From: an uncultured bacterium
GTDB taxonomy: Bacteria; Armatimonadota; JACIXR01
Direction: 5' to 3'
Assembly (NCBI GenBank): GCA_938041455.1
Contig: CALITO010000004.1
Coordinates: 124,001 to 188,000, forward strand
DNA: 64,000 nucleotides
The translations under genes and the position numbers were made by a program. Positions 46,305 to 56,297 of the stretch are shown piece after piece (position 1 is the stretch's first letter; the number at the start of each line of letters is the position of its first letter). The notes below the pieces were generated by a model that did no database searches, was not told the DNA's origin, and saw nothing but the letters and a program-made list of their open reading frames with translations.

Positions 46305-48824
46305 ATGAAGGTAATTCTACTGCTATGGGTAATATCTCTCCTTATATTCCTAAGCGAAGGCTATGGAGGGGAAGGGCTTATAGGATACTGGAAATTTGAC
46401 GAGGCGAAGGGGACCATTGTTATGGACAGCTCGGGGAACGGTATAAATGGAAGAATAAAGGGAGCGAAATGGGCAAGGGGTATAGTGGGCTCCGCTATAG
46501 AATTCAATGGGAACGAAAGTGTAGTCTTCGACTCGCCCTTACTCGATGGAATGGAAGAGCTGACCGTTTCCCTGTGGATATACATAAAAGGTGATGGTAG
46601 GTATTCGCCCCTGGCTAAAAGGGACTGCATCTACCGTTTCGTTTTCCTCCCGGAGGGGGATCACTTCGTCATTGCTACGGAGAACAACCCCTGGTATAGT
46701 TCTGGAACGGTCCTGCCATTCAAAAAAATACCAAGGGAGCGGTGGTGCCATATCGTAGCAACATATAAGAGCGGGGAGATAAAGGTCTATAAGGATGGGG
46801 AACTCATGGCAATGGGTGGAGGAGTTACGGGAAGGATAAATAAAAGCCCTGATTCTCTTGTCCTTGGTTCGGCAGATGGTCCCAACCTGGAAAATTTCCA
46901 AGGCATCATTGACGAGGTTAGGATTTATAATAAAGCGCTTTCTCCCGAGGAAATCAAGGAGTTATACTATTCAGCGCTTATCAGAAAATACATAGGTGAA
47001 CTGCCGAGGGAGAGGAAGAGGTTATCCTCTTTCAGATTTTCCCGAGGGATATTAGGCTGGAGGGGGATAGATTTGGAAAGGGTTGAAATGGAAGAGGGAA
47101 ACCTTGTGGTGAAAACTCTTTGTGGAGATTCTGCCCTGGTGCACAACGCATTGGATGTGCCTTTAACTGAGAAAGATTTCATAGTCATCAAGATGAGCAC
47201 ATCCACCGGCAAAGAGGGAAGGGTGTTCTTCTTGACCTCCAAAGGTGCAGGGCTGATAAATTTCCCCTTGAAGTCCGATGGGGTGATTCACACTTACTGT
47301 ATCCGCGCATCAGGCTATGAGGGATGGGATGGGAAACTTCTCGCGTTTGCGGTTTTCCCCTCAGATGAGAAGTGCGAAGCCAAGATATCAAGTATAGAAT
47401 TCCTCAATAAGCAACTTACACTTCCTCAAATAAAGGTAGATTACTTCTTCTCGGAGTTGGGTGTGAATCGCGCTAAGAGGCCGGTGAAGATTCTCGCTTA
47501 TCTGAGCAATATAGGAGGGAAGGGAATATGTATTGCTAAATTGATTCCTTGTAAGGGGGTCAAGGTTTTAGGAGAGGATGTAAAAGAGGTGGGGATAGAT
47601 TATGGAGAGAGGGTGAAAATAACTTGGGAAGTGGAGGCGGAAGAGGCTTTGGAAGGGGAGTTGAAGTTGAAAGTTTCGGTTCCTGAGGGCGAGGATGTGA
47701 GTGCATCCTACAAGATTTCCTTCACCCCGCCTGTAGAGATAAGGAAAGCGGATTATATTCCCGAGCCTGAACCTGTTGAGACGGATGTTCTCATAGGTGT
47801 TTGGAACTGCCCCTTATGGGAGAGCGTGGATTTATGGAAGACAGTTCTACGAGACCTTTGGAGGATGCCCGTGCTGGGCTTCTATAATGAGCTTAATCCC
47901 GAGGTGAAGGACTGGGAAATAAAGTGGGCAGTGGAACACGGTATACAATTCTTCGTCTTCTGCTGGTATAGGATAAACCAGGGAAAGACACCTATACAGA
48001 CCATATTTGAGCGTCCTATCACGGAGGGGCTTTTCAAGGCGAGATTTCTGCCCTATATAAAATTCACCATAATGTGGGAAAATCAGAATAAAGGGGTTGC
48101 GGGTGTTTCCGATGAGGATGACCTCCTCAATAATCTTCTTCCCTATTGGATAGAAACCTTCTTTAAACACCCAAGCTATCTAAAGATAGATAACAAACCT
48201 CTTCTCTTCATCTACCGTCCTGAATATCTGGTGGATGATTTGGGGAGTGTGGAGAATGTGCGGAAGGCGTTAGACAAGATGAGGGAGAAGTGCAAAGAGG
48301 CGGGCTTCGCTGGCTTGATAATTATCGGGGAATATAGGGGCTTGGACCCTCACCATCTCCAATTGATGAAAGATTTAGGACTCGATTATACATCTGCCTA
48401 TGTTTGGCCGATACCGGATAATCCAACTCCCGATGTAGCTATAAAAAAACAGGAGGAATATTGGACAAAGACAAGGGATATGGGAATTATACCCGAGATA
48501 ATCACTCTATCAATGGGTTGGACTGGCTGGCAAGATGAGGGGAGTATATGGAAACTTCCCCCAAAGGATTTCCAGATCCTTTGCGAGAAGGCAAAGGAAT
48601 TCATCAAGGGGTTGCCTCCCCATCAGTTAGGAAGCAGGATGATATTGATCGACAACTGGAACGAATGGGGCGAGGGACATTATATTATGCCCTATAGAGA
48701 ATACGGCTTCGGTTATCTTGACGCTATAAGGAATGTATTCGGTAAGGGGAAGAAGGAACACATAGACCTTATTCCTGAGGATTTAGGGCTTGGTCCCTAC
48801 AATCATCCGGAATTTGAAAGATAA
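46305..48824 (+). CDS. Secreted LamG + jelly-roll-like + WbsX/GH99-like protein
   Basis: GLIGYWKFDEAKGTIVMDSSGNGINGRI...IIDEVRIYNKALSPEEIKELY (LamG); LGFYNELNPEVKDWEIKWAVEHGIQFFVFCWYR, YLKIDNKPLLFIYRPEYL, DNWNEWGEGHYIMPYREYGFGYLDAI; start 46305. Confidence 0.88.
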   Translation: MKVILLLWVISLLIFLSEGYGGEGLIGYWKFDEAKGTIVMDSSGNGINGRIKGAKWARGIVGSAIEFNGNESVVFDSPLLDGMEELTVSLWIYIKGDGRYSPLAKRDCIYRFVFLPEGDHFVIATENNPWYSSGTVLPFKKIPRERWCHIVATYKSGEIKVYKDGELMAMGGGVTGRINKSPDSLVLGSADGPNLENFQGIIDEVRIYNKALSPEEIKELYYSALIRKYIGELPRERKRLSSFRFSRGILGWRGIDLERVEMEEGNLVVKTLCGDSALVHNALDVPLTEKDFIVIKMSTSTGKEGRVFFLTSKGAGLINFPLKSDGVIHTYCIRASGYEGWDGKLLAFAVFPSDEKCEAKISSIEFLNKQLTLPQIKVDYFFSELGVNRAKRPVKILAYLSNIGGKGICIAKLIPCKGVKVLGEDVKEVGIDYGERVKITWEVEAEEALEGELKLKVSVPEGEDVSASYKISFTPPVEIRKADYIPEPEPVETDVLIGVWNCPLWESVDLWKTVLRDLWRMPVLGFYNELNPEVKDWEIKWAVEHGIQFFVFCWYRINQGKTPIQTIFERPITEGLFKARFLPYIKFTIMWENQNKGVAGVSDEDDLLNNLLPYWIETFFKHPSYLKIDNKPLLFIYRPEYLVDDLGSVENVRKALDKMREKCKEAGFAGLIIIGEYRGLDPHHLQLMKDLGLDYTSAYVWPIPDNPTPDVAIKKQEEYWTKTRDMGIIPEIITLSMGWTGWQDEGSIWKLPPKDFQILCEKAKEFIKGLPPHQLGSRMILIDNWNEWGEGHYIMPYREYGFGYLDAIRNVFGKGKKEHIDLIPEDLGLGPYNHPEFER

Positions 48825-48897
48825 AATTTGGGAATGTGCGCCCCAAGGCAGGGAAATTCGCATAAGGAAGGCGAAAATGTATTTGTTGTCTAACTCT

Positions 48898-49839
48898 TTA
48901 TTTTCTTGTGCGGAAGAAATCTATTGCCACGGCGCTCATTATAACAGCGCCTATAACGACCTGTTGCCAGAAGGCGGAGACATTGAGGAGCACGAGCCCG
49001 TTCCTTAAAATGCCCATAAAAGCTGCTCCGATGAAAGTTCCTACTATCGTTCCTTCGCCCCCTGCAAAGCTCGCTCCCCCTATTATTACCGCTGCTATGA
49101 CATCCAACTCTATACCCAAGCCGGAGTTGGGCTGAGCGGAGGAAAGGCGGGATGTCATAACGATTCCCGCCAATCCAGAAAGCAAGCCGGCTAAGGTATA
49201 AACGCTTATCTTCACCCTGTTGATTTTTATTCCGGAAAGAAACGCTGCTTGTTCATTTCCCCCTATGGCGTAGATGCTTCTCCCAAAGGCAGTATTGCTC
49301 ATCACGATATGTCCCACTATTATGCAGAAGAGCATCACTATCACTGGCATAGGGAGAGGTCCAATCATTCCCTGGCCAAGGAAGAAGAAGGATTCGGGCA
49401 AGCCTGTGATAGGCCATCCTCCTGTTATCACATAGGTCAAACCTCTGGCTATGCTCATCATTCCAAGGGTAGCGATGAAGGGAGGCATCCTCACTCCCAC
49501 TATGGCTATGCCGTTTATGAACCCGCAAAATGCACCACAGACGAGTCCAGCGAGGATAGATAGAGGAACATAGAAACCTTTGGTCATCAATAGAGCGGTG
49601 ATGCAACCAGAGAGGGCTAAGACGCTCCCTACTGAGAGGTCTATACCCGCAAGAACTATTGCCATCGTCATTCCCACGCCCATAGTTGCTATCATCGAGA
49701 ACTGGCGGGCGACTATACCGAGGTTATCTTTTGTTGGGAAAGCCTCAGGGCGAACGACCGAGAGAACTATGAACAATAAAATAAGGGCTACCAGGGCGGC
49801 CGTCTCCCGCCTTTGAAAAAAAGGGGAAATTTTTGTCAT
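48898..49839 (-). CDS. Sugar ABC transporter permease (RbsC/BPD-type)
   Basis: MGVGMTMAIVLAGIDLSVGSVLALSG, GRSIYAIGGNEQAAFLSGIKINRVKI, IAAVIIGGASFAGGEGTIVGTFIGAAFMGIL. Confidence 0.95.
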   Translation of the reverse strand: MTKISPFFQRRETAALVALILLFIVLSVVRPEAFPTKDNLGIVARQFSMIATMGVGMTMAIVLAGIDLSVGSVLALSGCITALLMTKGFYVPLSILAGLVCGAFCGFINGIAIVGVRMPPFIATLGMMSIARGLTYVITGGWPITGLPESFFFLGQGMIGPLPMPVIVMLFCIIVGHIVMSNTAFGRSIYAIGGNEQAAFLSGIKINRVKISVYTLAGLLSGLAGIVMTSRLSSAQPNSGLGIELDVIAAVIIGGASFAGGEGTIVGTFIGAAFMGILRNGLVLLNVSAFWQQVVIGAVIMSAVAIDFFRTRK

Positions 49840-49848
49840 TTCCTTAAT

Positions 49849-50835
49849 TTACTGGGGCGTTTCAAACTCGCTTACATTTTCCTTAGTTACAACTGTTATA
49901 CCTGTATCAATATCTGGTATCTTGTCCAGCTTGCCAGATTTAGCCATTTCGTAGAGTGTCTTGACGGCAAGGTAGCCCATCCGCTTTGGTCTTTGGGCGA
50001 TTGTAGATTGTATAACCCCCTCCTTTATGAACTGAACGGTCATTGGCACGGTGTCAAAGCAAACAATTTTTACTTTCCCGATTTTTTTCGCTGCTTTCAC
50101 AGCTCTTCCCGAGCCCGGCCCTCCCGTTCCGCTGACACCAAAAAAGCCCGCCAAGTCGGGGTTGGCCTGTAAGATGCTCTCCGCTTGGGAAAAGCAAAGT
50201 TCTTCATCGTCGTTGTTGGCTTGGGTGGTTATTATCTTTATCCCGGGCGCCTTCTTTAACGCATCTTTAAAACCCCTTATCCTTTCGTTCAGATTGAAAG
50301 CTCCAAGGCTACCCGTCATCACTGCTATCTTACCCTTTCCACCCAAAACCTTTATCATCTCCTCACCAGCAGCGTAACCAGCCTTGTAGTTATCCGTCCC
50401 TATGTAGCAAAGGCGCTTGCTCTTTGGAGCGTCGGAATCGAAAGTGATGACTGGGATGCCCTGGGATAATATCTTATCTATTATAGGAGTGACGGCGGTG
50501 GGGTCATTGGGGGAGATGGCTATTCCGTCCACCTTCTTGGAAACGAAGTCCTCTATTATCCTTATCTGTTTTTCGACATCGGTTGTTTCGGGCCCTACAA
50601 AGTAACCTTGAACACCGAATTCTTGGCAAGCTTCCTTCATTCCTTCCTCGCAAGCCGACCAGTAAGGACTACCCACAGACTTTGGCACCAGAGCGAAGAC
50701 ATAGGTTTTCTCGACCTTCGCCCTTTGGGTAGAGGGTGCTGCTGTCTCCTCCTTCTTCTTACCACATCCTGTGAAGGAGAAGAGAAAGGCAAAGACTATG
50801 AGACAAAGAAGCCAGCGTTTCATTATCCTCATCAC
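49849..50835 (-). CDS. Sugar ABC transporter substrate-binding lipoprotein (RbsB-like)
   Basis: Lipobox LFSFTGC; YVFALVPKSVGSPYWSACEEGMKEACQEFGV, KVDGIAISPNDPTAVTPIIDK, YIGTDNYKAGYAAGEEM. Confidence 0.95.
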   Translation of the reverse strand: MMRIMKRWLLCLIVFAFLFSFTGCGKKKEETAAPSTQRAKVEKTYVFALVPKSVGSPYWSACEEGMKEACQEFGVQGYFVGPETTDVEKQIRIIEDFVSKKVDGIAISPNDPTAVTPIIDKILSQGIPVITFDSDAPKSKRLCYIGTDNYKAGYAAGEEMIKVLGGKGKIAVMTGSLGAFNLNERIRGFKDALKKAPGIKIITTQANNDDEELCFSQAESILQANPDLAGFFGVSGTGGPGSGRAVKAAKKIGKVKIVCFDTVPMTVQFIKEGVIQSTIAQRPKRMGYLAVKTLYEMAKSGKLDKIPDIDTGITVVTKENVSEFETPQ

Positions 50836-52040
50836 CTCACTAATATATCAGGTCGCAGATATGTCCTACCGTTGACCTTTACCTCTATCATAGGCCAATC
50901 GGGTGTAGCAGTGATTATTTCCGGTCCTTTCTCTCCGATTATTATCGTATCCTCTACTTTTACTCCCTTTATTGTGGGATTCCAGGCGCAGGCGCTACCC
51001 ACCATCAATTTCACAGGTGAACCGGGGAAGGCGAATTGGTCTCTACCATCGTAGCCAATGGTTCCCCCCTGGTGGTGATTCCTCCACTCTTGGGGGAAGC
51101 CAACCTCGGCATACGCCCGCATACCTTTCTGGAATATCTCTCCCAATGTTGCTCCCGGTCTACTTGCATCAATGTAGGTGGCATCTACATAGGCGCATGC
51201 CTTTATCTTCTTCTTCAATTCCTCGGATAGGGGACCAAAATGCACAAGGCGTGAAAGTGCGACAATTAACCCCCACTTCTCGGCGCAGATGTTCACGAGA
51301 GCATATTTCTCCAATTTCTTATTGGTTGGTGGGAGATGCCTATACTGCCACATTCTCCCATCAGTTCCGATAAGGAGAACGGTCACCTTTATTCCTTCTC
51401 TTCTAAAATACCAATCGGCTAGGGCGGCTATATCCATCTCACTCATACCAGGTTTTATATCCCTGCATATCTGCCCTATTATCCTTCCGCATTGAGCTCC
51501 CAGCCAGCGATACTTCTTTATCTCGGCCTGTGTTAGGGGGACCCTTATCTTCTTCAACTCTTCGCCAACAGGAACGGTGCCTGAGAGGGGAAGGTCAGAA
51601 CCTACCGGCCCACCCAGCGATAATCTCCGAACAATTTTGCTGAGAGTTGCGGGGTCCATCCTTTCTCTCGGCCACTCAAACCTTACCCATTTGTAGCCCA
51701 ACTCGCCCAATCCCTGTTCCATCATAAACCTCTGCCCTTCGATGTTATTGGCAATGAGATATTTTTGTCCGTCCTTCCTTATCATAATACCTGCACAGCC
51801 TGCGCTATCAGTGATGACGATCTCGCTATCGCAGCCACCTGTTATCCAGGCGAAATTGTTCTTCCCCAGGATGAGAAGGGCGGAGAGATTCCGCTCGGCA
51901 AGGAACTTCTGCACTCTTGCTTCCTTTTCCGCAATTTCTGCCTTCCTTTCCTCTGGCGTTATCGCAACCAAGACGCTCTTACAGGTATCAGCTAAAAGGA
52001 TCCCGCTTACCACCATAAGTAATAACAGAGCACTTTTCAT
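50832..52040 (-). CDS. Secreted M24 (creatinase/aminopeptidase P fold) homologue with degenerate metal site
   Basis: Signal peptide SALLLLMVVSGILLADTC; M24 pita-bread pattern but VNICAEKWGLIVALSRLVHFG in place of the DxG..D motif and AWNP in place of EP. Confidence 0.8.
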   Translation of the reverse strand: MKSALLLLMVVSGILLADTCKSVLVAITPEERKAEIAEKEARVQKFLAERNLSALLILGKNNFAWITGGCDSEIVITDSAGCAGIMIRKDGQKYLIANNIEGQRFMMEQGLGELGYKWVRFEWPRERMDPATLSKIVRRLSLGGPVGSDLPLSGTVPVGEELKKIRVPLTQAEIKKYRWLGAQCGRIIGQICRDIKPGMSEMDIAALADWYFRREGIKVTVLLIGTDGRMWQYRHLPPTNKKLEKYALVNICAEKWGLIVALSRLVHFGPLSEELKKKIKACAYVDATYIDASRPGATLGEIFQKGMRAYAEVGFPQEWRNHHQGGTIGYDGRDQFAFPGSPVKLMVGSACAWNPTIKGVKVEDTIIIGEKGPEIITATPDWPMIEVKVNGRTYLRPDILVR

Positions 52041-52073
52041 TCTTTTTCCCTCCTTCGCTTTGTAGTTAACTTT

Positions 52074-52103
52074 ATTATAAATATGCTCTTCTCATTTAGT
52101 CAA
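52074..52103 (-). promoter_or_regulatory. Promoter TTGACT-N18-TATAAT for the M24/RbsB/RbsC-like operon
   Basis: Minus strand TTGACT (52103-52098), TATAAT (52079-52074). Confidence 0.6.
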
Positions 52104-52187
52104 TAAAACTCTTTTCTCAATGCAGATGTGTGTGACAATCTTCCAAAACAAATCTATTATATAAAGTAAAAAGGAGGTGTTTTTGCC

Positions 52188-55100
52188 TTGGGGCGCTTGA
52201 ATGGCGATAACTCTTATGTGAATTTTTCCCCCAGGAGAGGATTGGGGGTGGGGAACTGGTTTTTAGTCATTTTGTTTGGGATGGGGATTTTCGCCTTTGC
52301 TCAACAAACGAACAATTACGAGTTAAGGGTAGTTCCCGCGCCGGGAAAGGTTGTTATAGATGGCAAGCTTAATGACTGGGACCTCTCGGGCAAAATCCTT
52401 ATCTGTTATGATTTGAAAAAACTCCTAAATTCCCACTCCGCCTATGCTTCCGCTATGTATGACAAGGATTATCTTTATTTCTCTTTCCAAATAAGAGATA
52501 AAACCCCTTTGGTCAACTATATAGATCCTAACACTCAACCTGGGGAAGGCTGGCGAGCAGATTGCGTTCAGATCCGTCTTCAAAGTGATAGAATATCTCA
52601 CATCACCGCATGGTATTTTACAGAGCACAAACAACCCTGTATCCATATCCACTATGGTATGTGGGAAAAGAGCGACCCTGATTACGCCGATCTGGAAGAC
52701 GCCATCATATATGGAGCGAAGATGGCTTTCTCTAAAGAAGCTGAGGGCTATGTCCAGGAAATAGCACTTCCTTGGAAACTGGTAACCAGAAGTGGGAGTC
52801 CACCTAAGCCGGGCGACATATGGAAGATAGGGGTAGAGATCTTTTGGGGTTCCCCTTTGGGCAAAGATTGGCCAGAACATCGTTATGCGGATGTGGTAAA
52901 TCCTCAAAAAATGCAGAGGGAATTCTTCTGGACTAACCCCCAAGCTTGGGGAACTCTCAAATTTATGAGCAAAGGGCAGATCTCCCCTTCTCCCTCTATC
53001 CAAATCCTTTCCCAAATGGAACTTCTTGAGAAATTGGAATACTCAACCCAGGGACCAGTAGCAATAAAATATGAGCTACCCTTTGACGCTGGGGTTACTT
53101 TGGTTATAGAGAAACCCGATGGCACAAGGGTCAAGAACCTCATCGGTGATTATCCCCGAAAAAAGGGGAGAAATATAGATTATTGGGATGGAACCGATGA
53201 TCAGGAAAGATTGGTCGAACCCGGAGAGTATCTGGTAAGAGGTTTGTATCATGCTCCTCTGGATATCCTTTACGAGTTCGCCTACGGTAATCCTGGTAAT
53301 CCTCCCTATGATAATTCTAAAGGGACAGGCGGATGGCTTTCCAATCACACTGATCCCTTAGCCCTCGCTGCTGACGAGGAAGGGATATATGTGGCTTGTC
53401 CCTTCGCTGAGGGCGCTTGCACCATTATGAAGATGGATTATAACGGTCAGCGCCAGTGGGGTATCCCCGGCATAAACGGTGGTCCCCTGGCAATTAGCGA
53501 TGGTTACTTATATGTTCTTGTAGGTGGCCCAACGATAGCATGGGGTGGTCCTCCCGAGAACGAGGTTGCGATAAGGAGGATGGATGCTAAGACGGGGAAA
53601 TATGCTCCCTGGAATGATGGCAAGGATATGCATACAATCGCTACCATCCCTCCTATAGAGAAGTGGTGGAAACCAAGGCGTCCCGAAGGTGAGTTAGTAG
53701 CAGGGCAAGGTTTCAACGCGGATTGGTGTCAGAGGCAGACGATGGGGCTCGCTATAGGGGGAGGAAAACTATATGCCTCCTTATATTATGAGGATAAAAT
53801 AGTCCTCGTTGACCCAGAAGAGGGGAAAGCAATCGGGGAGATAAATGTAGAAAGACCTGCTGGGCTCGCTTGTGATAAGCAGGGTAGGCTCTATGTCATA
53901 AGTGCGGGGAAAGTAGTTAGGGTCGAGGAGAACGGCAATATAGTTCCCCTTATTTCAGAGGGACTTTCTGCCCCCATCGGCTTAGCTTTGGATTCTCAAG
54001 GCAACCTATATGTTTCCGATTGGGGGGAAGCTATGTGTGTTAAGAAATTTTCACCCCAAGGAGACCTTCTCCTCGTGATAGGTAAATTAGGGGGAAGACC
54101 TCTCAATGGTCCCTATGACCCTCAGGGGATGTTTAGACCATGGGGGATAGCGGTTGATAAAGGAGGACGTTTGTGGGTAGCAGAATACGATACTACCCCT
54201 CGCAGGATAAGTGTCTGGGATGCCCAAACGGGCAAATTTTTAAAGGAATTCTGCGGAACAACATATTACGCAGCCGCGGGCGCCTTTATAAATCGCTTGA
54301 ATCCGCGAATGGCTTTCGTTCTCGGCAACATTTGCGAACTTGATTGGGAGAAGGGACTCTGGAGAATTGTGGGAACTTTGCATCGTCCTACTAAGCCTAA
54401 TGACCTTTTCTATCTCAATTGTGGGATAGGGGGAAGGATAGATGTGGTGAATTACAAGGGGAGAAATCTCCTTATAGCAAATGGCTCCTTCACGACCATC
54501 GTTGCGGAATTATATGATACCTTTGCTAAGCCTCTATGCGCTATGGGCTGGGTGTATGAGTTGTATCGCCCGGGAGAGGAATGGCCTGATATAATACTCA
54601 AAAACCTCGTTGATAACCCTGAGAGATTAGAAGAACTGAAGCGAAAACATCCCAAGGCTTTCAATGGCTTGGGTGCTCCATACCCCGATGTTTCTTCTAT
54701 GCTCAACGAACCCGGGGTCAAAAGCATCTACCTTTGGATTGACGAGAATGGCGATGGTTTGGTTGATGAGGAAGAGATGAGATTTTTCCGAGGAAACGAG
54801 CGTGAGAGCGAATTGGGAGGAATGAGGCTTTGGGGGAGAGGCTGGCAAACTGCTTATGATGCAGAGCTCAATTTCTATTTCTCAGGGGTTAGCGAGGACG
54901 GGAAAAGATTACAACTATGGCGGCTCCCGTTGAAGGGCTGGAACAAGGTAGGCGCGCCCCTCTATGATGTTAGGGAAGCCAAGAAGATTGTGGAAATGCC
55001 ATGGGTTCCGGTTGATTCCTTCAGTTGGGCTAATAGGGAAGGAAAGGTGCTTTTGGGGGAGAACCCCATGATGATGTTTGACCCGGAGGGAAAACTTCTA

Positions 55101-56294
55101 TGGACTTATCCTAATCCCTGGCCGGGTGTGCACGGCTCCCATACCGCTCTCAAAGCAAAACGGGGAAGGGTGATAGGTCCACTTTTTGTTTGTGGGTCCG
55201 TAGAGGTGGGTAATGGAGTTGGAGAAGTGTTCGCTCTAAGAGGCAACTTGGGCGAGACCTATCTTATGAGTATTGACGGTCTATTCATAGCTACCTTGTT
55301 TCAAGATTGTCGGGGCGCTCCAGATGCCTTGCCAGATGAGCCGAGGCGGGGAATGAGTATAAAGGATTGCACCGCTGGTGGAGAACCATTCAATGGTAAT
55401 TTCTTCCAGAGCCCTTCGGATGGCAATTATTATCTTGAGGGACCGGTGGGAAGTTGTAGAGAAGCATCGCTTGTGGCAAAGGTTGTAGGTTTGGATAAAG
55501 TTTATCGTCTCCCTACCCAGAAAATAACCTTCAGCAAAGAAGCATATGTTGAAGCGGAGAAACTGTTTAAGGAAAGGACGAAGCAGGAAGCACAGAGGAA
55601 AACAATAGCCATTGCCCGAGCGAAAGAACAGATTGAGAATGTCCCCAATTACGACTTCTTTGATTGGACCGACCGAAGGGTGGCGAATTGGAGTTATGAT
55701 GCCCACCACTCCGTTTGGAGAGCCACCTGGACATACGATGATAAAAACCTTTACATCGCCTTCCAAGGTGTAGCAGACGATACCCCTATGATAAATAACG
55801 GCCAGGATTGGGAACTCCTCTTTAAAACCGGCGATGCCCTCCTTATGGAACTCCGAACTGTTCCCAACAACGATTCGCAAGAGGTTATCCCTGGGGATAT
55901 TCGCCTACTCTTCAGTGTTTTCCAAGGACAGCCTATAGCGGTTCTTTATAACTACAAGGTGCCCGGCACAACCCAACCTCGTCGCTTCTCCTCCCCTGTG
56001 GGCACAACCCTGATAGACGAGGTGAAAATTCTTAAGAATGCTAAGGTAGTCTTCGATAGAGGAGGCGATAACTACAGCGCGAGGATAGTAATTCCCTTAG
56101 CAGATATAAATTTCAAACCTCAGAAGGATAAATATTATAGGGGTGATTTCGCCGTCATATATTCCGATAAACTGGGGAAGGTTAACGAACTCCGTATGTT
56201 CTGGTGTAATCCTCTGGGTGCTTTGGTAACGGATGTTTTTTTGGAATCCCAGATAAACCCATCATATTGGGGAAAGTTTCAGGTTGAGGAATGA
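52188..56294 (+). CDS. Giant secreted NHL/SMP-30-type beta-propeller protein with N- and C-terminal CBM9-like domains and an EF-hand-like loop
   Basis: VIDGKLNDWDLSGK...KDYLYFSFQIRD; GLACDKQGRLYVISAGKVVRV, GLALDSQGNLYVSDWGEAMCVKKFSPQG; DENGDGLVDEEE; C-terminal YDDKNLYIAFQGVADDTP. Confidence 0.8.
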   Translation: MGRLNGDNSYVNFSPRRGLGVGNWFLVILFGMGIFAFAQQTNNYELRVVPAPGKVVIDGKLNDWDLSGKILICYDLKKLLNSHSAYASAMYDKDYLYFSFQIRDKTPLVNYIDPNTQPGEGWRADCVQIRLQSDRISHITAWYFTEHKQPCIHIHYGMWEKSDPDYADLEDAIIYGAKMAFSKEAEGYVQEIALPWKLVTRSGSPPKPGDIWKIGVEIFWGSPLGKDWPEHRYADVVNPQKMQREFFWTNPQAWGTLKFMSKGQISPSPSIQILSQMELLEKLEYSTQGPVAIKYELPFDAGVTLVIEKPDGTRVKNLIGDYPRKKGRNIDYWDGTDDQERLVEPGEYLVRGLYHAPLDILYEFAYGNPGNPPYDNSKGTGGWLSNHTDPLALAADEEGIYVACPFAEGACTIMKMDYNGQRQWGIPGINGGPLAISDGYLYVLVGGPTIAWGGPPENEVAIRRMDAKTGKYAPWNDGKDMHTIATIPPIEKWWKPRRPEGELVAGQGFNADWCQRQTMGLAIGGGKLYASLYYEDKIVLVDPEEGKAIGEINVERPAGLACDKQGRLYVISAGKVVRVEENGNIVPLISEGLSAPIGLALDSQGNLYVSDWGEAMCVKKFSPQGDLLLVIGKLGGRPLNGPYDPQGMFRPWGIAVDKGGRLWVAEYDTTPRRISVWDAQTGKFLKEFCGTTYYAAAGAFINRLNPRMAFVLGNICELDWEKGLWRIVGTLHRPTKPNDLFYLNCGIGGRIDVVNYKGRNLLIANGSFTTIVAELYDTFAKPLCAMGWVYELYRPGEEWPDIILKNLVDNPERLEELKRKHPKAFNGLGAPYPDVSSMLNEPGVKSIYLWIDENGDGLVDEEEMRFFRGNERESELGGMRLWGRGWQTAYDAELNFYFSGVSEDGKRLQLWRLPLKGWNKVGAPLYDVREAKKIVEMPWVPVDSFSWANREGKVLLGENPMMMFDPEGKLLWTYPNPWPGVHGSHTALKAKRGRVIGPLFVCGSVEVGNGVGEVFALRGNLGETYLMSIDGLFIATLFQDCRGAPDALPDEPRRGMSIKDCTAGGEPFNGNFFQSPSDGNYYLEGPVGSCREASLVAKVVGLDKVYRLPTQKITFSKEAYVEAEKLFKERTKQEAQRKTIAIARAKEQIENVPNYDFFDWTDRRVANWSYDAHHSVWRATWTYDDKNLYIAFQGVADDTPMINNGQDWELLFKTGDALLMELRTVPNNDSQEVIPGDIRLLFSVFQGQPIAVLYNYKVPGTTQPRRFSSPVGTTLIDEVKILKNAKVVFDRGGDNYSARIVIPLADINFKPQKDKYYRGDFAVIYSDKLGKVNELRMFWCNPLGALVTDVFLESQINPSYWGKFQVEE

Positions 56295-56297
56295 AAG

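Noticed and set aside
52425-53015. 196-aa minus-strand ORF
   Set aside because: Antisense to the 1368-aa propeller gene, no SD or family signal
55281-55880. 199-aa minus-strand ORF
   Set aside because: Antisense shadow of the 1368-aa propeller gene
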